Made by a program: the position numbers and the translations under genes | In this document: positions 25,553 through 38,372 of the stretch, in pieces | How positions within the stretch are numbered: position 1 is the first letter of the stretch | How the letters are laid out: the number at the start of each line of letters is the position of its first letter | NCBI GenBank assembly: GCA_023139105.1 | Contig: JAGLOF010000013.1 | Coordinates: 1-64,000, forward strand | Reading direction: 5' to 3' | Origin: a bacterium | Lineage (GTDB): Bacteria > Zhuqueibacterota > QNDG01 > JAGLOF01 | Length of the DNA: 64,000 bases | Notes under the pieces: generated by a model | Told to the model about the DNA's origin: nothing | The model's input: only the letters and a program-made list of their open reading frames with translations | Database searches by the model: none

Positions 25553-26474
25553 GATAAAAATCGTTTCTGTAGAGGGCAAGGGCGGTGGTGATGCCGGCGC
25601 CTACGCAGATAAACAGAATATTTCCGGAATTTTTAAATCTACCGTCTTGCCACGTTCTGTGCAGGGCGATGGCTGGACCGGCTGTGTGCCACTCTCCTTT
25701 TTTGCTTTCCACCTGAGAGAACTGATCCGCCATACCCATTTGTTTAATTAATTTGTGCACATAGCCTTTGGGGCTCTGTGAAGGTATGATGAGATCAATA
25801 TCATCAAGCTGCAGGTCTGTTTCTTTGAAGAATTGATTTATTGAATGTAGGGTACACTGCACACAAAGATCGACATAGTTGTCCTGTTGATTGATCCAGA
25901 GCACGTTCCGGTTTCTTCTTAGAAGTCCCCACGGAGTCCATGAGACATGGCTTTCAAATGACTGTTTGAATTCCGGGAAAGTGCGGGTCTGGAATTTTAC
26001 AAATCCCGATCCGCTGTCCGATTTGGACAGGAGAACAGCCGCAGCCGCAGGAGCAAAAGCGAAGGATTTTGAATGATTTTTAATCGGCTCCGCGTCTCCA
26101 GTGACAAGCAGTCCGCGCTTTATTTTGCCTGTCTGAATAAATCCATCCATCAATTGCAGGCCGGAGACCAGTCCGCAACCCCCATTATTCAAATCAAATG
26201 ATGAAGTGCCATTTAAGCCGTCCCAAATCTCTGAGTTTGACGACTGTTGCGGAAGCGCACCAATTTTTCTTTGGATCAAAGCGGCGATCGCAGGCTCTGC
26301 GATGTGGCTGTCTCTGTAAACGCCGGTATTCACAAGCATTCCGATATCATTGGGGCTGCATCCTGTGTCTTTCAGGCAGTGTTTTGCAACCTGGCTTGTG
26401 AGAGCGATAGCACCCTTTCCACCGAAGCGTGGAGCGGATGTCAATGCGTTTACCATTTGGATCTTAGCGGCCAT
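25545..26474 (-). CDS. Second OleA-like KAS III homologue with altered catalytic triad
   Basis: 309 residues, about 40 shorter than the neighbouring OleA. The thiolase fold is recognisable: LNNGGCGLVSGLQLMDGF holds Cys100 at the nucleophile position, but the catalytic His motif reads IIPSQSPKG (Ser232 instead of His) and the Asn motif reads EWHTAGP (His263 instead of Asn). A Glu (60, in SHIAEPAIAA) is at the place of the OleA Glu that reaches into the partner's active site. This suggests a non-condensing or altered partner subunit of a heterodimer with OleA, as known for LstA/LstB in lipstatin formation. Overlaps oleA by 11 bases and oleC by eight. Alternatives: an independent acyl transferase or a decaying duplicate. 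Confidence 0.8.
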   Translation of the reverse strand: MAAKIQMVNALTSAPRFGGKGAIALTSQVAKHCLKDTGCSPNDIGMLVNTGVYRDSHIAEPAIAALIQRKIGALPQQSSNSEIWDGLNGTSSFDLNNGGCGLVSGLQLMDGFIQTGKIKRGLLVTGDAEPIKNHSKSFAFAPAAAAVLLSKSDSGSGFVKFQTRTFPEFKQSFESHVSWTPWGLLRRNRNVLWINQQDNYVDLCVQCTLHSINQFFKETDLQLDDIDLIIPSQSPKGYVHKLIKQMGMADQFSQVESKKGEWHTAGPAIALHRTWQDGRFKNSGNILFICVGAGITTALALYRNDFYHE

Positions 26475-27516
26475 ATTGATTCACCATTTCATTCATGGTA
26501 AAAATGACAATGCCCATGACCAGGCCCGAAGCAAGGCCCAAAAGCATGATTCGATCACCCTGCTTAAAACGCTGTTCTTTCAGATAACGATACAGGGCGA
26601 GGAAATGGGTGGTTGATGCGGTATTCCCATATTCCTCCAGATTGATCACGATTTCTCCGGGTTTTGCATTGAAGTAATTGGCGTAATGTTTGGCTCCGAA
26701 ACGGATAGAGCTTTTTGAAGTTTGATGGGGAATGAGATAATCAATCTGATCCATGGTGAGCGTGTTATCATGTAAAACTTTTTCTATAATGGTTGTAGAA
26801 TTGGATATGGAGACTTCATGGATTTTTCTGGCATCTGTCTTCATGAAGAATCCGGCAGAGGTCCGGCTCTGCCTGCCGATACAGAGATGATTGTATTGAG
26901 CCAGGGTGGTAAAATCAGAGACAATTAATCCATCAGACTTATGTGATGCCCGTTCTATGATAACGGCTGCGCCGGCATCCCCAAGGGTAAGCGAGGCCAG
27001 TTCTGAACTTAATAATGATTTTACAGATTTGGCGGCATGGTCAGCGATGCGGGAAACATGTTCACCGCTTATGACCATGCAGGAACGAATAGTCCCTTGC
27101 TTAATGAAGTTTTCCGCAATATTTACTCCTGTCAGCATACCGGCACAGGCGTTGGTGATATCAAAGTTGAGTGCATTGTGTGCACCCATAGCGTCTTTAA
27201 TATAGAGCGAAAGAGGCGGTTCGCACTGGAATGATGCGCCGTTTTTCTGCTTGGAGATTGAACAGCACAAGATCATGTCAAGGTCTTCAGGGAGATATCT
27301 GGAATGGCGCAGACAGTCTTCAGCGGCGTGTACGGCCAATGTCAATGAATCTTCCCCTGGTGCACAAATATGCCGCGCCTTGATTCCAGTTAAAAGTTCA
27401 AACCTTCTGATGCAGGATGATTGAACCTTGCCCACTATTTCTTTTGTGGTAATGCGTTTTTCCGGAATAAAGACGCCAATGCTTTCAAATTGACATTTAA
27501 TGCCTTTTATTGTCAA
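26464..27516 (-). CDS. oleA: OleA-like thiolase (non-decarboxylative acyl-CoA condensation)
   Basis: 350 residues, KAS III family. The full triad is present: Cys124 (ITNACAGMLTGV), His264 (YLIPHQTSKSS) and Asn298 (EYGNTAST). Glu99 (QCEPPLSL) aligns with the OleA glutamate that acts as base across the dimer, where FabH has Phe. OleA joins two fatty acyl-CoAs head to head to a 2-alkyl-3-keto acid. The TTG start is preferred because AAAGGAGATGG lies eight bases upstream and no better ATG exists. It is followed at once by the degenerate homologue. Confidence 0.88.
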   Translation of the reverse strand: MTIKGIKCQFESIGVFIPEKRITTKEIVGKVQSSCIRRFELLTGIKARHICAPGEDSLTLAVHAAEDCLRHSRYLPEDLDMILCCSISKQKNGASFQCEPPLSLYIKDAMGAHNALNFDITNACAGMLTGVNIAENFIKQGTIRSCMVISGEHVSRIADHAAKSVKSLLSSELASLTLGDAGAAVIIERASHKSDGLIVSDFTTLAQYNHLCIGRQSRTSAGFFMKTDARKIHEVSISNSTTIIEKVLHDNTLTMDQIDYLIPHQTSKSSIRFGAKHYANYFNAKPGEIVINLEEYGNTASTTHFLALYRYLKEQRFKQGDRIMLLGLASGLVMGIVIFTMNEMVNQYGR

Positions 27517-27548
27517 TCTTCCATCTCCTTTGATTAAAGGACTGCACT

Positions 27549-28469
27549 TTATTCTGCATGTTCTGATAGATTGATCTTCATTTCGTTGACAAATTGATTT
27601 ATAATCTGCCCCAGTTGTTCCCCTGCATCTTCCTGTAGAAAATGCCCTCCTCTTACAATGAGGTGCTTTTGATCCCTGGCGCCTGGAACGCTGTTTTTAA
27701 AATAAATATCACCGTTTTTTGTGAATGGATCCCGATCACTGAAGACCGTTAAAAAGGGCTTGTGCCACTTTTCGAGTATTTTCCATGCTTCACGGTTTGC
27801 CGGAGTTGCCGGATTGTTCTCTGAGAGAGGAAGCAGTGTTGGAAAGGCACGCACTCCGGCTTTATACTTCATTGATGGGAATGGGGCGTTATAGGCTTGT
27901 TTTTCTTCATGGGTGAGTTTTTTGATGCAGCCGTAGTCAATGATTCGATGAATGGGAAGCCAGGGGGAGAGGCTGGCGAAGTGTATCCAGAGTCTCAGCA
28001 GAAGCGGAATCCTCTGATTCCCTGTCAGCAACATTCCGTTGCCTATGATAATCGATGCAAATCGTTTTTCATTCTCCGCGGCTAGGCGTAAGCCGATCAT
28101 GGCGCCCCAGTCCTGACCGAATAATGTGATCCTGTTCAGATTTAAATTCTGAATAAAAAAGGTCATCCAGTCCATGTGAGCCTGATAGGAGTAGTCTGAT
28201 TTTTTCCCGGGTTTGTCGGACTTGCCAAAGCCAATAAAATCAGGGGCGATGACTCTATGACCCGCGGAGACGCAAATGGGAATCATGTGGCGGTATAGAT
28301 ATGACCAGGAGGGCTCGCCATGCAGCATTAATATTGGGTCGGCATCATCTGGCCCTTCATCGATGTAATGCATACGCATCCCATTTTCATCGAGTTCAAT
28401 GTAATGGGATTTGAAAGCATAATCTTTCAGTTGTTCAAATCTGGATTCCGGTGTTCGGAGAAAATTCAT
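27549..28469 (-). CDS. oleB: OleB-like beta-lactone decarboxylase (haloalkane dehalogenase family)
   Basis: 306 residues, alpha/beta-hydrolase fold. HGEPSWSYLYR is the oxyanion region, FGQDWGAMIGLRLA holds the nucleophile Asp (about 120) followed by Trp, FSDRDPF the acid and GGHFLQED the His. These are haloalkane-dehalogenase features; OleB belongs to this family and splits CO2 from beta-lactones to give cis-olefins. Context favours OleB over a dehalogenase. The ATG at 28469 has a weak ribosome site; the stop of the outer-membrane gene is 18 bases away. The following gene, oleA, starts 32 bases after its stop. Confidence 0.82.
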   Translation of the reverse strand: MNFLRTPESRFEQLKDYAFKSHYIELDENGMRMHYIDEGPDDADPILMLHGEPSWSYLYRHMIPICVSAGHRVIAPDFIGFGKSDKPGKKSDYSYQAHMDWMTFFIQNLNLNRITLFGQDWGAMIGLRLAAENEKRFASIIIGNGMLLTGNQRIPLLLRLWIHFASLSPWLPIHRIIDYGCIKKLTHEEKQAYNAPFPSMKYKAGVRAFPTLLPLSENNPATPANREAWKILEKWHKPFLTVFSDRDPFTKNGDIYFKNSVPGARDQKHLIVRGGHFLQEDAGEQLGQIINQFVNEMKINLSEHAE

Positions 28470-28487
28470 TGTGTTGACCGTGATCAA

Positions 28488-29084
28488 TTATAGATTAAAT
28501 GTCACGCTGATGCCCAGCATGACAATAAATTCATCGAAATCAATTGCCTTTTGCCCGTCAATCTCTTTGTGCGCCACCAGATATTTGGCCATCATGTAAA
28601 AGCCGAGTTTCCATACAAAACGGTAATTAATGCCGCATTCCAGATTGGCCATCAACCCTGTTATCGTCTCTTCAGGATCTTCTTCGGTTTTTGGTACCTC
28701 CAGCCGGCCCAGGCCGCCTCCGCCAAAGAAAGTCAATCGCTTATGAATGTGTGTATTGATGTATAGAATGTTCAGAGCGATCAGGTCTGAGATTTCATAA
28801 CGATGGGTTGGGCTGGGGCTGTTGGTGTAGTATTCCGTGAAGAATGAGAGCGCCACGGGCCAGTGAGTGGGCTTGATATCCAGTGTCATTTGCCCGCCGC
28901 CCAGCTTGTTGATAGGGGAACGGTCATCAGTGAATCCACCCTGGCCCATGCGGATGGTGAAGAAACGTGTTTGCTTCTCACCGTCTGTTGGCGTCTGAGC
29001 CTCAAGGCCTGCTGTGAAGCAGAGGACGATGAGAAGCAGAACGATCCATCGGGCTGCTTTTTCAGTATGTTTGTTGTTGGTCAT
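28488..29084 (-). CDS. Small outer-membrane beta-barrel protein
   Basis: 198 residues. A signal peptide (WIVLLLIVLCFTAGLEA, cleavage before QTP) is followed by alternating beta strands with aromatic ends, and the chain ends VMLGISVTFNL, with a terminal aliphatic/aromatic strand of outer-membrane proteins. It is the first gene of the ole cluster, so it may handle the hydrocarbon product or its effect on the outer membrane; that is inference from position. No close family is recognised. Confidence 0.7.
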   Translation of the reverse strand: MTNNKHTEKAARWIVLLLIVLCFTAGLEAQTPTDGEKQTRFFTIRMGQGGFTDDRSPINKLGGGQMTLDIKPTHWPVALSFFTEYYTNSPSPTHRYEISDLIALNILYINTHIHKRLTFFGGGGLGRLEVPKTEEDPEETITGLMANLECGINYRFVWKLGFYMMAKYLVAHKEIDGQKAIDFDEFIVMLGISVTFNL

Positions 29085-29434
29085 TTTTCAGTCCTTATTA
29101 TTTAATTAGTTCCTGAACTGAAAGGCTTGATGATGGCTCGTTATCCCTATGAAGATACATTGATCGTTTTTGCAACAATATATTTAAAAGATTTGACTGA
29201 AGGCAGTTGTTTGATTTTAATTGATCGGCACAGTACAGCATGAATTGAAGTTATTGATAATAAGTTATAAAATTTGTCGTCGGATATCAATGATTTTCCG
29301 TAGCCATCTTTTAGCCGATATTTTTTAAACGGTCTACAAATATTCTAATTATAAAAATCTAAAACCATATTAAACCTTTTCGGCGGATCTCCTGTCTAAA
29401 ATGGGTATGACATTGTCTGTTTATGGAGGTTATA
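29085..29434. other. Divergent intergenic region upstream of the ole cluster
   Basis: About 350 AT-rich bases between the ole cluster (-) and the permease gene (+); both promoters should lie here. No operator, riboswitch or repeat could be identified by eye. Confidence 0.4.
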
Positions 29435-31810
29435 GTGATCGTTCATCATTTGAAGTCAATACTGCGCCAATTCAGGCGATATAAATTCTACACTGGATTG
29501 AATGTTCTGGGGTTGTCTTCAGGTTTGACCATATGCCTGTTGATTGGGGTATATGTAGTGCATGAGCTAGATTATGATAGATTCCATGTTGATACTGAGC
29601 GAATATTCAGGCTTGTTGTAAAGACAGATTTTTATGGTGAGAAGACAATTGCGGTCATCAGTGAAAAGGCAGGCCCTGTTTTACTGGAAGATTATCCGGA
29701 ATTACAGAATGTTGTCCGTGTCAAGCATCGTCGTCAGGTTGTATTGAAAGTTGATAATCAACTCACTAGTATTGATGATGCCATTTATGCTGACAGAGAC
29801 TTTTTCAAGCTCTTTTCATTTTCTATATTGAGCGGTGATCCTGCAAGGGCAATAGCTCGTCCGGGCACGGTAGTGCTTACACGTCAACTGGCCTTTCAAC
29901 TTTTTGGTGATATTGATCCCATGGGCAGGATCTGCCAAATAGATCATAAAAGTTATGAAGTTACCGGTGTTGTTGATAATCCGCCATCAACAAGTCATCT
30001 GCAATTTTCTCTTGTAGCTTCTATGGCAACGCTGGAACCGGGACTCAGGTATAATGACTGGACTCGTTTTGCCATGAGCACATATTTGAAGTTTTTGCCG
30101 GATGCAGATATTGAATCCTTTAAAAGAAAAATCCTCTGTCTTTCGGGAACGGCCCAAAAACCAGATCCGGGGTGGCAGGAATATCATCTACAATCAATAT
30201 ATAATATTCATCTTGAGCCTGAGATAATGTGGGATAATAGTACACATATGGATCAAAAAATGTTAATGATCTGGTTATTATTGGGAGCAGGTGTGTTGGC
30301 AATGGCCGTTATAAACTATATAAATCTCTCAACGGCCAGGATAGCTTCCCGTGTTCCGGAAGTAGGTGTTCGTAAAGTCCTGGGTGCCAAACAAAGTAAC
30401 TTAACGCAGCACTTTCTAACGGAGTCTTTGGTTATAACTCTATGTGCATTTATTATTTCATTGATTGCTGCCTGGTTTATGTTGCCCGTTCTACAGCAAG
30501 TAAGTGGTGTAGCAGTGAATTTCTCCCGTTTTTTCCAGCCTTTGAACCTTTTTTTGATGGCAGTGCTTTGGCTGTTTACCGGATTTGCTGCAGGGTGTTA
30601 TCCTGCCATGGTGCTTACGGCATTCACTCCTATATCGGCTTTGAAATACAGAATGGATTCAAAGCGTAGCAGTGCTTTGAGAAAAATATTGGTTGTTGTG
30701 CAGTTTGCTCTGACAATTATACTGGTTATATCGACATTAATTATTCATAGTCAGTTGAAATATATGCGTGAGAGACCACTTGGTTTTGACAAGTACCAGA
30801 AACTTATTCTTCCATTTCCTTATGAAGGTGGCAGTCGTTTTGATCCACTGGCAGTAAAGTCTGCCTTTATGGAGTTGGCAGCAATCAAGGGCGCTACTCT
30901 TTCAAGGGGTGTGCCTGGTTATGATATGGACTATGCCAGCGGAATGAGGGTTGACCAGTCTGATGGTGATAATCGGATTCGTATCTATCATATGGAGGTT
31001 GATAAGGATTTTACGTTAATTTATAAACTTCAACGTGTTGCCGGTACAATTGCCGGACCAGATGTGGGAGTGGCACCGGAACAAGGAATCTTTGTAAATG
31101 AGGCCCTGGTCAAGGCCATGGGTTGGACTACTTCCAATGATGCTGTGGGGCAATATTTGAAGACTGGACATTTCAGTGTTCCGGTGGTAATTGCGGGTGT
31201 ATTCAAAGACTTTCATTTTGCGGGGCTGCAACAGGAAATAGATCCTGTTATCATGGCCTATTGGCCGGAAATGACAAGTGTCCTTACTTTGCAAGTAGAT
31301 ATCGAAGCCTTGCAGGATATACGCCATCTACTTGAGAATATCTGGAAAAACCACTTTCCGGCTTATCCCTATCCAGCCTTTTTTCTGGATGCAAATTTTA
31401 ATAGTTATTATGATAAAGAGGAAAAGGTTGGACAAGCTTTAACAGGAGTATCAATTTTGGGGATCTTGATTGCCGGAATGGGATTGTTGGGCTTGGCCGC
31501 TTTTCTTACATCCAGCAGAAAAAAAGAGATTGGAATCCGTAAAGTATTAGGTGCATCTTCATATCAGGTGACGTGGTTGCTTTCAAGGGAATTTTTCAGG
31601 TGGGTAGCTGTTGCCAATGTTGCGGCATGGCCTTTGGCATGGTGGCTAATGCGGAAATGGCTAAATGGTTTTGCTTATAGAACTAGTGTAACAGTAACAC
31701 CATTCATAATAGCTTCATGTATGGCATTATCTATTGCTCTGCTGGCTGTCAGTTTTTTAACCTGGAGGTCTGCAACAGCTAATCCCTCTGTTTCAATAGA
31801 TTCACTTTAA
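29435..31810 (+). CDS. MacB/FtsX-type ABC transporter permease (two-module)
   Basis: 791 residues. The GTG at 29435 is chosen because GGAGG lies five bases upstream; the ATG at 29423 overlaps that site. The chain has the duplicated layout seen in FCB bacteria: an N-terminal helix (about 18-40), a periplasmic MacB-like domain (DYDRFHVDTERIFRLVV), an FtsX core with EVGVRKVLGAKQSNLTQHFL (about 310-335), more helices, a second periplasmic domain and a second FtsX core with KEIGIRKVLGASSYQVTWLL (about 700). It would couple a cytoplasmic ATPase to periplasmic export or mechanical work. No ATPase gene is adjacent. Confidence 0.88.
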   Translation: MIVHHLKSILRQFRRYKFYTGLNVLGLSSGLTICLLIGVYVVHELDYDRFHVDTERIFRLVVKTDFYGEKTIAVISEKAGPVLLEDYPELQNVVRVKHRRQVVLKVDNQLTSIDDAIYADRDFFKLFSFSILSGDPARAIARPGTVVLTRQLAFQLFGDIDPMGRICQIDHKSYEVTGVVDNPPSTSHLQFSLVASMATLEPGLRYNDWTRFAMSTYLKFLPDADIESFKRKILCLSGTAQKPDPGWQEYHLQSIYNIHLEPEIMWDNSTHMDQKMLMIWLLLGAGVLAMAVINYINLSTARIASRVPEVGVRKVLGAKQSNLTQHFLTESLVITLCAFIISLIAAWFMLPVLQQVSGVAVNFSRFFQPLNLFLMAVLWLFTGFAAGCYPAMVLTAFTPISALKYRMDSKRSSALRKILVVVQFALTIILVISTLIIHSQLKYMRERPLGFDKYQKLILPFPYEGGSRFDPLAVKSAFMELAAIKGATLSRGVPGYDMDYASGMRVDQSDGDNRIRIYHMEVDKDFTLIYKLQRVAGTIAGPDVGVAPEQGIFVNEALVKAMGWTTSNDAVGQYLKTGHFSVPVVIAGVFKDFHFAGLQQEIDPVIMAYWPEMTSVLTLQVDIEALQDIRHLLENIWKNHFPAYPYPAFFLDANFNSYYDKEEKVGQALTGVSILGILIAGMGLLGLAAFLTSSRKKEIGIRKVLGASSYQVTWLLSREFFRWVAVANVAAWPLAWWLMRKWLNGFAYRTSVTVTPFIIASCMALSIALLAVSFLTWRSATANPSVSIDSL

Positions 31811-31949
31811 AATAATCGTCTATATTTTTGGTGTGCAAATTTTGGCCGTTCTCCTGTATGCTTCCGGGATACGGCCTCTTTTTCCTTGACTTTAAGAAGT
31901 TGATAGTATAATATTGTTAAAATGAATTGTAATAAAATAAGAGGTTGCT

Positions 31950-33140
31950 ATGTTGCGCTCGTTATTTTTACTGATCATCGGTACAGGGATGATGATGACT
32001 GCCTGTAAGGAACTGCCGAAAAAATACCGGGTTGCAACGTATAACATCAAGGAACTCTCAATGGAGAAGTTAATTGATGTGGATGAAGATGGATGCGGGC
32101 AGAACGCACAGATCTTGGATGCGGCCGAGATTATTCAGCGTATTCGTCCGGATATTCTGATCATCAATGAAATTGACCATGAATATGGTCAATATGATGT
32201 AGATGTAACGGGTCCGGCCATGCAGTTTGTAAGAGCCTATCTGGATAGAGGCAGCAAGGCTATAGACTATCCCTATATCTATGCGGCACCATGTAATACA
32301 GGCATCCCTTCCGGAAGAGATCTGAATGGAGACGGCGGTATTGCCAGAATGGGAGATCCGAGGTCTTTTGAATTTGCCGGAGACTGTTATGGCTGGGGCG
32401 AGTATCCCGGTCAGTACAGTATGGCCCTTCTATCCCGTTTTCCCATTGATGTTGATAACATACGGACTTTTCAGTCATTTCTATGGAGCGATTTACCGGG
32501 AAATCATCTGCCTGTTGAATATTACAAAGAGAATGCAGACTGTCTTCGTTTGTCGTCCAAATCACATTGGGATATACCTGTGCACATAGGAGCTGAAGTA
32601 CTGCATATGTTTTTATGCCATCCAACGCCTCCCGGATTTGATGGGGTGGAAGACCGCAATGGCAGGCGTAATTTTGATGAATTAAAGTTTTGGGTGCATT
32701 ATCTGATAGATGATCCGGCATTGGTTGATGATCAGGGAAAGACTGGTGGCTGTGGTGAAAATATTAACTTCATGTTGGCCGGTGACTTTAATGCAGATCC
32801 TTCAAATGATGCGATATATGAGGGTGTAACAGCAATTGGTCAGCTTTTGCATCATCCCCGTATTCAGGACAGCTCTGAATGTTTATTCAGTAGCGGCGGT
32901 GCTGAAGGCAGAATAGCAGGGCCGCCTTCTTTTCCCGAGCGATATACGGCGCGCTTTGGCAAAGACTCGCGTATGCGTATAGATTATCTGCTGCCATCAG
33001 CTGGCTTGAAAGTTATTAACGGCGGAGTATTCTGGCCTTCTAAGCATGAAGATAAGGCCGGGAACGAGCTGGCGGAAAAAGCTTCTGACCACCGGTTGAT
33101 CTGGATGGACCTGGTGTGGCCTCAATCGTCAGGTCAATGA
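31950..33140 (+). CDS. Lipoprotein of the endonuclease/exonuclease/phosphatase family
   Basis: 396 residues. MLRSLFLLIIGTGMMMTACK ends in a lipobox-like MTAC, so it is probably a lipoprotein. The EEP fold is shown by YRVATYNIKELS, ILIINEIDHEYG (metal-binding Glu), FMLAGDFNADPS and the terminal KASDHRLIWMDL with Asp-His. Members cleave phosphodiesters in DNA, RNA, lipids or sugars; the substrate is not inferable. AGAGGTTGCT precedes the ATG. It stands alone. Confidence 0.85.
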   Translation: MLRSLFLLIIGTGMMMTACKELPKKYRVATYNIKELSMEKLIDVDEDGCGQNAQILDAAEIIQRIRPDILIINEIDHEYGQYDVDVTGPAMQFVRAYLDRGSKAIDYPYIYAAPCNTGIPSGRDLNGDGGIARMGDPRSFEFAGDCYGWGEYPGQYSMALLSRFPIDVDNIRTFQSFLWSDLPGNHLPVEYYKENADCLRLSSKSHWDIPVHIGAEVLHMFLCHPTPPGFDGVEDRNGRRNFDELKFWVHYLIDDPALVDDQGKTGGCGENINFMLAGDFNADPSNDAIYEGVTAIGQLLHHPRIQDSSECLFSSGGAEGRIAGPPSFPERYTARFGKDSRMRIDYLLPSAGLKVINGGVFWPSKHEDKAGNELAEKASDHRLIWMDLVWPQSSGQ

Positions 33141-33199
33141 GAGTAAGAGGTTTGCGAATCATGTTTTCATACATGGCCGCTCTGCTGAGATGCGGGTGA

Positions 33200-33823
33200 T
33201 CAAGCAGAAGACACTAATATTTTATTGGAATAAGAGCGTGCCAGTAGTGTAAGTTCTTTAATGAAAGAATCCGCATTTTCATCAATATAGAAGCGTCGTG
33301 GACGTCTGCGGCCTGTATGAATTACAGTGATCATATGTGATTCGATTTGTATAGAGGATATTTCTGACCAAGGAATTGTTTCAGGTCGTTTTTTGAAAGT
33401 ATTGACAGTCAATGCGGACTCATCGGCCTTTAAAATAAAATTTTCCTCAACTTTTTTTCTTAACGAAATTAATCCGAAAAAATAAAATAGTCCCAGTGCG
33501 TAATGTATTATAAAAACAGTATGACTTCCCTGAAGCTGGAGCATTGCTCCGTCTAAAAGAAAGACGATACCGGTGATGCGGAAGAGTGCTATGTCAAAAT
33601 GATTATCCATTAAATTTTTTAGATGATTGTATCGGATGCCACAGAATAGATGTACACAACCGATTAGTACAGAGATAATAGCTAAAATAATCAGAGGTGT
33701 GGTAGGGTCTTCTAATACACCCATGAGAGTCAGCATTAGTACAAGTGCTGTTCCAATGAGTTGAGCTCTGTCTCGTCTTTGTTCTTTAGCCGGGGAACTA
33801 CGTTTGTATTGTATTTGAATCAT
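33200..33823 (-). CDS. Membrane protein with C-terminal PH-like domain
   Basis: 207 residues from the ATG at 33823, preceded by CAGGAGTAGAC. A longer frame exists to 33958 but its first 45 residues are read from the AT-rich repeat and should not be included. Four hydrophobic helices (about 20-120) are followed by a soluble part with TIPWSEISSIQIESHMITVI and FYIDENADSFIKEL, typical of bacterial PH-like membrane proteins. Function unknown. Confidence 0.7.
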   Translation of the reverse strand: MIQIQYKRSSPAKEQRRDRAQLIGTALVLMLTLMGVLEDPTTPLIILAIISVLIGCVHLFCGIRYNHLKNLMDNHFDIALFRITGIVFLLDGAMLQLQGSHTVFIIHYALGLFYFFGLISLRKKVEENFILKADESALTVNTFKKRPETIPWSEISSIQIESHMITVIHTGRRRPRRFYIDENADSFIKELTLLARSYSNKILVSSA

Positions 33824-33869
33824 GTCTACTCCTGAATATGGAGTGGAAGTTTGAAAGTAATATACAATA

Positions 33870-33990
33870 TACTGTTTGAAAATTCCAAATTCCAAAGAAC
33901 AAATAGCAAATAGCAAAATACAAAGGACAAAATACAAATCCCAAATAACAAAATACAAAGATCAACACAACAAATAGCAAAATACAAAAG
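33870..33990. repeat. AT-rich short-period repeat tract
   Basis: A run of related units such as AAATAGCAAAATACAAAGG (33908-33926), ACAAAATACAAATCCC and CAAATAGCAAAATACAAAAG (33971-33990), beginning with AAATTCCAAATTCCAAAGAA. This degenerate text is frequent between genes of uncultured bacteria. It generates spurious open frames on both strands. Confidence 0.75.
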
Positions 33991-34002
33991 GTCTTCTCCA
34001 TA

Positions 34003-34142
34003 GAGATTGTTGAAAAAGGATAGACCCCGGTTGTTGTCGTTCTTTTTACGACATCACCGGGTGTCTAAATTCAATAATAACAGGCAAATTATTAAAACAC
34101 CCGGGGTCAAAAAGATGACACCCGGGGTTTTTCAACAGTCTC
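34003..34142. repeat. 140-bp element with inverted ends and CCCGGG cores
   Basis: The ends are GAGATTGTTGAAAAA (34003-34017) and, inverted, GAGACTGTTGAAAAA (34142-34128), 14 of 15 identical. Inside are several palindromic cores (ACCCCGG near 34024, CACCGGGTGTC near 34055, CACCCGGGGTC near 34099, GACACCCGGGG near 34117). Read from its right end, the first 50 or so bases align with 46342-46400. It resembles a small non-coding palindromic or MITE-like element. It lies upstream of the beta-galactosidase gene. Confidence 0.75.
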
Positions 34143-34268
34143 ATAGGGGGGACTATAAAAGAAAGAACATGGCTTTAGTCGAAGCATAGAAGCACGACTA
34201 CAATATTTCTCCGGAACTGAGAATTACCGTATCGTTCGGTAAATTATTGGGATTTTGATTGAGAATGA

Positions 34269-38123
<3,855 letters not shown>

Positions 38124-38372
38124 GTGGCAATGAGATTTGAAACTTATAAAAGATAGTAAACTGGCAGATTCCGATAGAAATAAATAGCGATTGTAAGTAA
38201 AAGTTGTATGAGTTATATATTTTTTTGTGGTTTGGACAGATATTTGCACGATACCTTTATGTATCTAATAATAGTAAAGATCTGTTCAGTTTTTAAACAT
38301 TAAGACAAAAATGTATTAATATTTGCAATCATTTAGTTGCTTAGACTTAATAATTAGGCATGGAGGTGCATA

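Noticed and set aside
27549-28469. Haloalkane dehalogenase as the function of the oleB gene
   Set aside because: Motifs cannot separate the two, but position directly before oleA, oleC and oleD makes the beta-lactone decarboxylase reading far more likely.
34007-34189. 60-codon plus frame across the palindromic element
   Set aside because: Made by the repeat itself; no ribosome site and no similarity to proteins.
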